In this document: positions 58,701-64,000 of the stretch, in pieces | Position numbering within the stretch: the first letter of the stretch is position 1 | How the letters are laid out: every line of letters begins with the position of its first letter | Assembly: GCA_013399875.1 (NCBI GenBank) | Contig: VXAZ01004027.1 | Coordinates: 905,849-969,848 of the forward strand | DNA from: Gymnorhina tibicen | Taxonomy: Eukaryota > Chordata > Aves > Passeriformes > Artamidae | Reading direction: 5' to 3' | Length of the DNA: 64,000 nt | Made by a program: the position numbers and the translations under genes | Notes under the pieces: model-generated | Databases searched by the model: none | What the model was told of the DNA's origin: nothing | What the model saw: only the letters and a program-made list of their open reading frames with translations

Positions 58701-59200
58701 GCTGAAAGGATTGTAGTGGGGAAAGAGTTTCAGGTGATGTTGCCTGACATTCACAGCTCATGTCAAGGAAAGCAACTCTGGGACTCAGATCCACATTCTC
58801 ATGGATAAGTACACTCTGTTTGGACAGGAGGATAAACATGGGTTCTGCTGTGAGAAACACGTCAGAGAAAGATAAAGATACTATTATGTGAAGGTGAAAG
58901 TCAAATCAAGATACTCATACATATTGTTAACATATTATTTCTGCAAACAGCAGGATTCTCAGCTGCATCTTAGCTTTGGGACAAACCTGCTCATTTCTAC
59001 AAAAAGACCAGTGGAAGTCACTATTTTCGTGAATTTCAGGTGAGCTTTAGATGGGTCAGATCCCAGAGTTCCTGTGCCTGTCTTTAGCAGGAAATCACCC
59101 ACTCTCCAATAAAAGCTGAAGACTTTTTTTTTTTTTGGCACATGACAAGAGCAGAGGATTCACTGTGATTTACACAACCACCCTACTTCCTTTCAAATTA
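55740..59200. other. Intergenic DNA between the TRMT61A and CKB promoters
   Basis: GC content falls back to background after the CpG island. I see no coding exon, no recognisable transposon and no RNA gene in this stretch. Open frames are short (under 100 codons) and unremarkable. Confidence 0.6.
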
Positions 59201-59204
59201 AACT

Positions 59205-59420
59205 GTAAAACGAGCCCACGGCTTCGCAGGTGTTGGAGGCGAGGTGCGGGTCCTCCCTCCGCAGAACCAGGCTGCCGGGGGCTGGGCACCACATCCGCAG
59301 CCGCCTCAGGGGCTTCTGCCAGCTCGGGGGCAGTTGCCACTCGCAAGGCTCGCGGCACGGCCAGTCCGCACACTATATAACCCTTATTTTGGGATGGTGC
59401 ATTATCACACCCGTGTTTGA
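59205..59420 (+). promoter_or_regulatory. Upstream GC-rich patch with TATATAA and a CArG-like motif
   Basis: A CpG-rich patch at about 59.21-59.37 kb is followed by TATATAA (59374-59380) and CCTTATTTTGG (59382-59392). The latter resembles an SRF CArG box but has seven A/T bases instead of six. It lies about 370 bp upstream of the CKB core promoter and could be a distal control element or an alternative start. The assignment is inference from motifs only. Confidence 0.35.
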
Positions 59421-59499
59421 ACCCTCGACCAAGGCGTTGACAAAGGTGTGAAGCCTGCAACCGGCTATGATGGTGTGCGATCGATGGGACCCGTTGGCC

Positions 59500-59772
59500 G
59501 ATGGCACACGAGATGGATTCCTGCCCTCACGCTCGTAGTAACGGATGGTGCCCGGGCCGCCTCAGCGCCGCGAGAGCGCCCCGGGAGGTCCCTCCACCCC
59601 CACCCGACCTCCCCGACGCCGAGCAAAATGGCGGTAAGCGCGGGCCCGGCCGGCGGCACAACGCCCGCCCCACCCGCCGACGCGCGGCCCAATGGAATGA
59701 ATGGGCTATAAATAGCAGCCAATGGGGCGCCGGCTTGCGCTCTATATAAAAGAGGCGCGGCGGTAGTGCCGG
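59500..59772 (+). promoter_or_regulatory. CKB: CKB core promoter
   Basis: In order the sequence shows CCAAT (59689-59693), TATAAATA (59707-59714), CCAAT (59719-59723) and TATATAAAA (59743-59751), embedded in CpG-rich DNA. Transcription is expected about 30 bp after the proximal TATA, near 59773. The upstream TATAAATA would then lie at about -66, which agrees with the mammalian CKB promoter, where a TATAAATA at about -60 sits beside CCAAT boxes and a separate weaker element near -30 directs initiation. Here the proximal element is a good TATA box. Confidence 0.85.
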
Positions 59773-59845
59773 AGCTTCACTCGGACTGGGGCTGTACGGT
59801 GCGCAGAGCTGCGCGGAGATTCTTGGTGTAGCTACGAAGCCCGCG
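59773..59845 (+). other. CKB: CKB non-coding exon 1
   Basis: The exon ends at a consensus donor, GCG|GTAAGT (GT at 59846-59847). It contains no ATG, as expected for a leader exon. The 5' end is estimated from the TATATAAAA box at 59743. Since both downstream coding exons have acceptor sites, this leader can be joined to either. Confidence 0.75.
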
Positions 59846-60596
59846 GTAAGTCCCGGGGCAGCCGAGCCATTCACAGCCTTAAAACAAAGGATTTTAATTT
59901 TTTTCCTTCCCTCGGCCCCTTTTTTTTTTTTTTTTTTTCTCCCCCTGCTGTGTGGGGTGGAGCCGGTCCAGCTGAGGAGGGGCGCGAGGGGCGGCGCGAG
60001 GCAGGGGCGCAGCCGGGGTGGGGGTCGCGGGGAGGGGCGCAGGTGCTCGCCGGGCTGGTTCGGCTCTAAAACCAGATTAACCCGGTATTTAGCAGGGTAG
60101 TTACATACGCTTGCCCCGTCCAGGTCCCCTGAGGGAGCCGTCTGTTGTGTAAGGGCTTGTTGGATGCTGCCTTCTCCTCCCCTCCCCGGTCGGGGAGCAG
60201 CCGGGGTTCCGCGGACGCGGAGGGTGCTAGGCGCTGTGGCTCCTCGGGATCCCCTCGCCCGGCANGCCCCGGAGCCGCGCGCGGGGTCTGCCCGGTGCTG
60301 CAACGGTCGCTCCGCGCGACCTTGGGCGCGTCCCCTCACTCGGGCGGTGCCCCGGGAGGCGGGAGAACCTTTGCCCCTGCGGCCGGGGATGGTGGGGACG
60401 GGGCAAGGCTGGTGGAGGTGAAGAACTTTATTTCTTTCCTCCTCTTTGGCGATTGTGGAAGGTGGTGTAGCAGCAGAGGTGTTAAAGGCGCGGGTGGAAC
60501 GTGAGCCAAGGTGACCTTCTGGGTGCCTGGCGTTCCCCCGGGCGGTCCGGAGGCTGCCAAGCCCCCAGTGATAGGCTTCCCATCTTTCTCCCCTAG
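59846..60596 (+). other. CKB: CKB intron 1 (to exon 2a), GC-rich with G-runs
   Basis: The first intron continues the CpG island. It contains a run of 19 Ts (59920-59938) and then many GGGG runs on the plus strand between about 59953 and 60037. A single undetermined base (N) is at 60265. A 370-codon open frame on the opposite strand is a by-product of the GC content. Confidence 0.75.
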
Positions 60597-60809
60597 TGAC
60601 TGCGGTAGGGTCAGCCATGCCCTTCTCAAACAGCCACAACCTCCTGAAGATGAAGCACAGTCCTGAGGAGGAGTACCCTGACCTGAAAGCTCACAACAAT
60701 CACATGGCTAAAGTGCTGACCCTGGACCTGTACAAGAAATTGAGGGATAAACAGACTCCCAGTGGATTTACCCTGGATGATTGCATCCAGACTGGGGTTG
60801 ACAACCCAG
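60597..60809 (+). CDS. CKB: CKB alternative first coding exon 2a (MPFSNSHN form)
   Basis: The acceptor is TTTCTCCCCTAG (AG at 60595-60596). After 20 untranslated bases the ATG is at 60617 in a fair context (GCCATGC). It codes for 64 residues plus the first base of G65 and ends at the donor CCAG|GTAATG (GT at 60810-60811). The start MPFSNSHN is the N-terminus of vertebrate brain creatine kinase in general. A second in-frame ATG at 60650 (Met12) has A at -3. Residue 56 is Cys in DDCIQTG, where creatine kinases usually have Val. Confidence 0.94.
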
Positions 60810-63800
60810 GTAATGGGATCGTTAGGTCTGCATAATGATCTGTTCTCCCTCCTGACTGGAAGTGCTTCTTGACAATGGTACCCAAAGTTCTCAAGCTACT
60901 GGGGGACAAATCTTCTAAAACATTGAGAGACTGCTCTAAAAGCATGGCTCTGTTAGGAAGCCATGTTTCTATCAAGCTATGTTCCATGCTGTGATCTGAC
61001 ATATCAATTCCCAGAAACTTCAATTATGTAACTGCTCTGCTAAATACTTTCAATCTGAAGAGGAAAAAAAAAGTCAAACCAAATGCATTCTAATTATAAC
61101 TCAGCCAGGGAGGGGGGGGGAAAAAGTCAGTTTACCTGGTTGTCCTGGTCTATTCCTATTCCAGACTGGTTATGTGATGATCTCTAGCACTTCTATGAAA
61201 AAGGGGGAGCAGATGTGTTTACATGTTAACATTACAGTATTTATTTTTGCTCTAGCAATATCAAAATGGCCCAACTAAATAATCAGAGACTGCCTCCTGA
61301 TGAGGAGTACCCGGACCTGAGCACCCACAACAACCACATGGCCAAAGTTCTAACCCTGGATTTATACAAGAAACTGAGAGACAGAGTCACGCCCAGTGGC
61401 TTCACCCTGGATGATGTCATTCAGACTGGGGTTGATAATCCTGGTAAAATGCATTGAGAATATTCCGTGTGAACCAGCTGAAGTAACTGGTGCTTTTGAA
61501 TATGGTGACTTAAAACTAATCTTGTGGAGGTGGTATTTATAAGCAGAATACAGAAATGTAGCTCTGTAGCAGAAGGAGCAAAAAGCAAAGCATGCTTGCT
61601 TGCAGCAAAGCATGATTGTTTAGACATGAAGTTCTATGCAGTGATCTAAATTAGCTAGTGAAATTAGATGTGCTGTGCAAATTTGTCCTAAACCAAGCTT
61701 GGCGAATGAGCATGGTTTAATGACAACAGCTATGGGTTTCCATAGCACTGCATTTGACTAACTGGATGAAATGTAAAATGTAGGGTCTCTCCAAAAGTTT
61801 AAGTGACTAGTCTTGCCACTAAAGAACTTGCCTGGGTAGTGCTGCACTGGAGTACAGCCAAACGTCACACAAACTTAGCTCTTCTGACTTTATTACCACT
61901 CCAGGCCATCCCTTCATAATGACAGTAGGATGCGTGGCTGGTGATGAAGAATCCTATGAAGTGTTCAAGGAGCTCTTTGATCCAGTTATTGAAGACAGGC
62001 ATGGTGGCTACAAACCAAGTGATCAGCACAAGACCGACCTGAATGCTGATAACCTGCAGGTATAAACTTTTGATCAATTACAGATTATCGGTCTGAGGAC
62101 TGTGAAGTTGTTGGCAACTGCCTAAACTGGTTGCTCAGGCTCTATCCCCTTGCTTCCACTGAGCATGGACACTTGGGCTGTGAGTCTGGTGCAATCAGCC
62201 TGAAGAGCTTGCTGCTGTGGGATGTCAGTGGCTGGGTACGGCCAGGCAGCTGGCATGCAGCAGGAGCTTTTTTCAGGTGATGCTGCAGTGTGGGTTGTGC
62301 CAAACACCTTCAGTGTGTATTTCCATGAGCTGTGGGGTGTAATAGTCAAGCTAAACAATACTGTCCTGGGAGTCAAGGACTACCGTAAAATTGAAACACT
62401 TTTTGGATCCTAATTACTAGCTGATGTTGTCATACTATTAAGTATTTTTACAGCCAGGAGTAAGGATTCCTAATCATTTTATGGATTTTAAATGTTAGTG
62501 TAAATGTACTCCAGTGTAAACTCTTGGAGTTCCTAACTCCATGTTGATTTGCTATCCATAGATCATATTGAAAGTATGAGACTTGGGAGAACAGTAATTA
62601 ATAATTCTCATTTGCCAGAGTAAACACTTACCTAAAGAAGGTTTTGCCTCATGTTGATATCTCTAGATTGCAAGTCTGAAGGGGTAACAGAAGCCCAGAC
62701 CGCAGTCTGAAATGGACATAAAACTGATGTTCTGGTGATATCCATGTCTTACAGGACTACTTAGTAGCTGTAGCCTTGGCCTCAAAGCAAGAGTTGTGTT
62801 ACACAGATACTTGAAGTAATGCTGAAAAAAACAGTCCTGCAGTGAGGCACTAGCTTATGGGCCAAGTAGTCAACGTCTCAGGTGGAAAGTGCATTCTTAA
62901 ATGCATGGGGGCTACATGTGTTTAGGGAAGATATCTTGGTAATAGGGTGGTACTCACTGGTTTCCTAATCCTGTAGGGAGGTGATGACCTGGATCCCAAT
63001 TACGTGCTAAGTTCCCGTGTCAGAACTGGCAGAAGCATCCGTGGATTCTGTCTTCCCCCGCACTGCAGTCGAGGAGAGAGGCGGGCTATCGAGAAGCTCT
63101 CTGTTGAAGGTAAAGTGAGAACTGGGTGCATCAGGGAGACACTTCTGTCCTTTGTGCAAGAGGTGTCCTTTGCAGTTTGAAAATGGAGGCACTTGGCAAA
63201 AGCCACATCCCTGGGGACTTAGTCTGAATGTGGAGCTTTCCCTGGAAAAGGCTCATTACATTAGAGCTGCTTCAGCATTGCAGCTTGTAGCTGAGAGCAA
63301 GAGCACATGGCAGAGGGAAGCTGGACTGCATTAAGTTGACCTCTGCTGATCTCAAAAGCTTCTGTCTGTGTATGTGGGGAAAGAGGTTGGTTCATCACGG
63401 CTCAAACCTGAAATGTAACAGGTATGTAGCAACTGCAGGGCTTGAGTCATGGGGTGCAGTATTTTGTGGCTGCTTTTAATTGACTTGCATTAATGCTCAG
63501 CTTATTTAGAGATGTAGTCTTGCTCCGAATCTGCAGCTGACTAGAATAAGCCCTGGTTTGCAGTGAAACTCCTCAGCTGTTTTTTTTTTTTTCCCTTCTA
63601 TTGCTTCCCAGTGCTTAAGGTACAGTTCTGGAGACTGTAGTTGTTTCAAAACCTCTCAAGGGCAGGGTAACAGTCCTTGACTAGAATAATACTGCTTGTT
63701 ACATTCATAACCTTGGTTCTCCTTGGAAGAAAAGCAGTCTCCATTTGTACAGTTCAGCAGCAGTAATGATTCTATACTGCATGTGAGGGAACAAAGGCTA

Positions 63801-64000
63801 CTTGTATAAGCCTGGAAGGTGCAGACAAATCATCTGATACTGCCTCAAGTTCTGTAATGCTACAAGGGCATTGCCATTGCAGACGAAAGCAAGGGAGGAA
63901 TCAGACCCAGCAGATCTGACATTGCCGTGTGTGGTCTCCAAAGTGCTGGGAAAGTGTAGCACCCTTAGTCCCATTCTAAAAGAGCCTCTCTCTTTCAGCT
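60617..64000 (+). CDS. CKB: Creatine kinase, brain type (5' part; continues past the window)
   Basis: CKB reversibly transfers phosphate from ATP to creatine in the cytosol and works as a homodimer or with the muscle subunit. Visible coding segments are exon 2a (60617-60809) or exon 2b (61266-61443), exon 3 (61905-62059), exon 4 (62977-63109) and two bases of exon 5 (63999-64000). The exon 2a form codes for about 160 of the usual 381 residues. It includes the whole N-terminal domain entry, the flexible loop around GVDNPGHPFIM (60-70) and the nucleotide-binding arginines R130 and R132 in [12 protein letters not shown]. Exon 3 and 4 lengths (155 and 133 bp) equal those I know for human CKB. The MPFSNSHN start and the SCYLLA-free, CKB-typical neighbourhood beside TRMT61A favour the brain form over the muscle form. 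The active-site cysteine and C-terminus lie beyond the window. Confidence 0.96.
60810..61255 (+). other. CKB: CKB intron between alternative exons 2a and 2b
   Basis: This 446-bp segment separates the two alternative exons. It contains a 9-base G run near 61112-61120 and a final pyrimidine-rich tract (TTTATTTTTGCTCTAG). Exons 2a and 2b both end one base into a codon and both carry a start codon, so joining them in series is not expected to be the main product. Confidence 0.8.
61256..61443 (+). CDS. CKB: CKB alternative first coding exon 2b (MAQLNN form)
   Basis: The acceptor TTTTTGCTCTAG (AG at 61254-61255) is followed by ten leader bases and an ATG at 61266 (CAAAATGG, with A at -3 and G at +4, a strong context). 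It codes for 59 residues and one base of the next glycine. The donor is CCTG|GTAAAA (GT at 61444-61445). From EEYPDL onward it is a paralogue of exon 2a. The N-terminus ([12 protein letters not shown]) is different and five residues shorter. It matches the second, alternatively spliced brain creatine kinase N-terminus reported for chicken. Confidence 0.92.
61444..61904 (+). other. CKB: CKB intron 2
   Basis: The intron is bounded by GTAAAA and TTATTACCACTCCAG. I see no other feature in it. Confidence 0.85.
61905..62059 (+). CDS. CKB: CKB exon 3
   Basis: This 155-bp exon codes for the rest of G65 to Q116 (exon 2a numbering), beginning [20 protein letters not shown]. It carries H66 and the rest of the flexible loop that closes over substrate. 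The donor is CTGCAG|GTATAA. The sequence is unbroken and nearly identical to known brain creatine kinases. Confidence 0.96.
62060..62976 (+). other. CKB: CKB intron 3
   Basis: This 917-bp intron ends at TTTCCTAATCCTGTAG. No repeat or RNA gene was recognised in it. Confidence 0.85.
62977..63109 (+). CDS. CKB: CKB exon 4
   Basis: This 133-bp exon codes for residues 117-160 and the first base of the next codon. It reads [20 protein letters not shown], then [20 protein letters not shown] and LSVE. It contains R130, R132 and R135 around the nucleotide phosphate site. The donor is GAAG|GTAAAG (GT at 63110-63111). Confidence 0.96.
63110..63998 (+). other. CKB: CKB intron 4
   Basis: This 889-bp intron ends with the strong acceptor CCTCTCTCTTTCAG (AG at 63997-63998). 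It includes a T run near 63580-63592. Nothing else was recognised. Confidence 0.85.
63999..64000 (+). CDS. CKB: CKB exon 5, first two bases (cut by window end)
   Basis: CT follows the acceptor AG at 63997-63998. With the final G of exon 4 it completes GCT (Ala), the residue expected after SVE in brain creatine kinase. Confidence 0.8.

Noticed and set aside
59527..60639. 370-codon minus-strand open frame across the CKB promoter and intron 1
   Set aside because: It lies in CpG-island DNA where stops are rare, crosses an N, is low-complexity Arg/Pro/Gly-rich, and runs antisense through CKB exon 1 and exon 2a.

Overview
The window is vertebrate nuclear DNA and almost certainly from a bird. It carries two intron-containing genes, TRMT61A on the minus strand and CKB on the plus strand, in the head-to-head order known from the human 14q32 neighbourhood. 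Recognisable interspersed repeats are few and of the CR1 LINE type that dominates bird genomes. CKB has the two alternative N-terminal coding exons described for chicken brain-type creatine kinase. The predicted CKB N-terminus differs at several positions from the chicken protein as I remember it, so this is probably not chicken. I cannot name the species.

Layout. Positions 1 to about 31.6 kb form a gene-poor stretch: no convincing coding exon, two CR1 fragments on the minus strand (3.3-4.3 kb and an old one at 25.3-25.6 kb), a (TCTCC)n tract interrupted by an assembly gap (13.0 kb), a pair of dispersed direct repeats (9.3 and 9.9 kb) and a cluster of nested inverted repeats (31.3 kb). TRMT61A runs right to left: a CpG-island promoter near 55.0-55.4 kb, a probable non-coding exon 1, a start-codon exon at 52.6-52.3 kb, a middle exon at 42.3-42.1 kb and the last coding exon at 33.2-32.9 kb. 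Both coding introns are 9-10 kb long, with a CR1 copy in intron 2 and a short CR1 tail in intron 1. About 4.4 kb of intergenic DNA follows. The CKB core promoter (two CCAAT boxes, TATAAATA and TATATAAAA) lies at 59.69-59.75 kb, with non-coding exon 1 ending at 59,845, alternative coding exons 2a (60.6 kb) and 2b (61.3 kb), exon 3 (61.9 kb) and exon 4 (63.0 kb). The first two bases of exon 5 are the last two bases of the window.

Function. The two genes are not known to act in one pathway. TRMT61A is the catalytic subunit of the tRNA m1A58 methyltransferase. CKB is the cytosolic brain-type creatine kinase that buffers ATP through phosphocreatine. The most interesting structure is the mutually exclusive pair of first coding exons in CKB. 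Both keep intact splice sites, the same splice phase and strongly conserved protein sequence, so one promoter can yield two enzymes with different N-termini.
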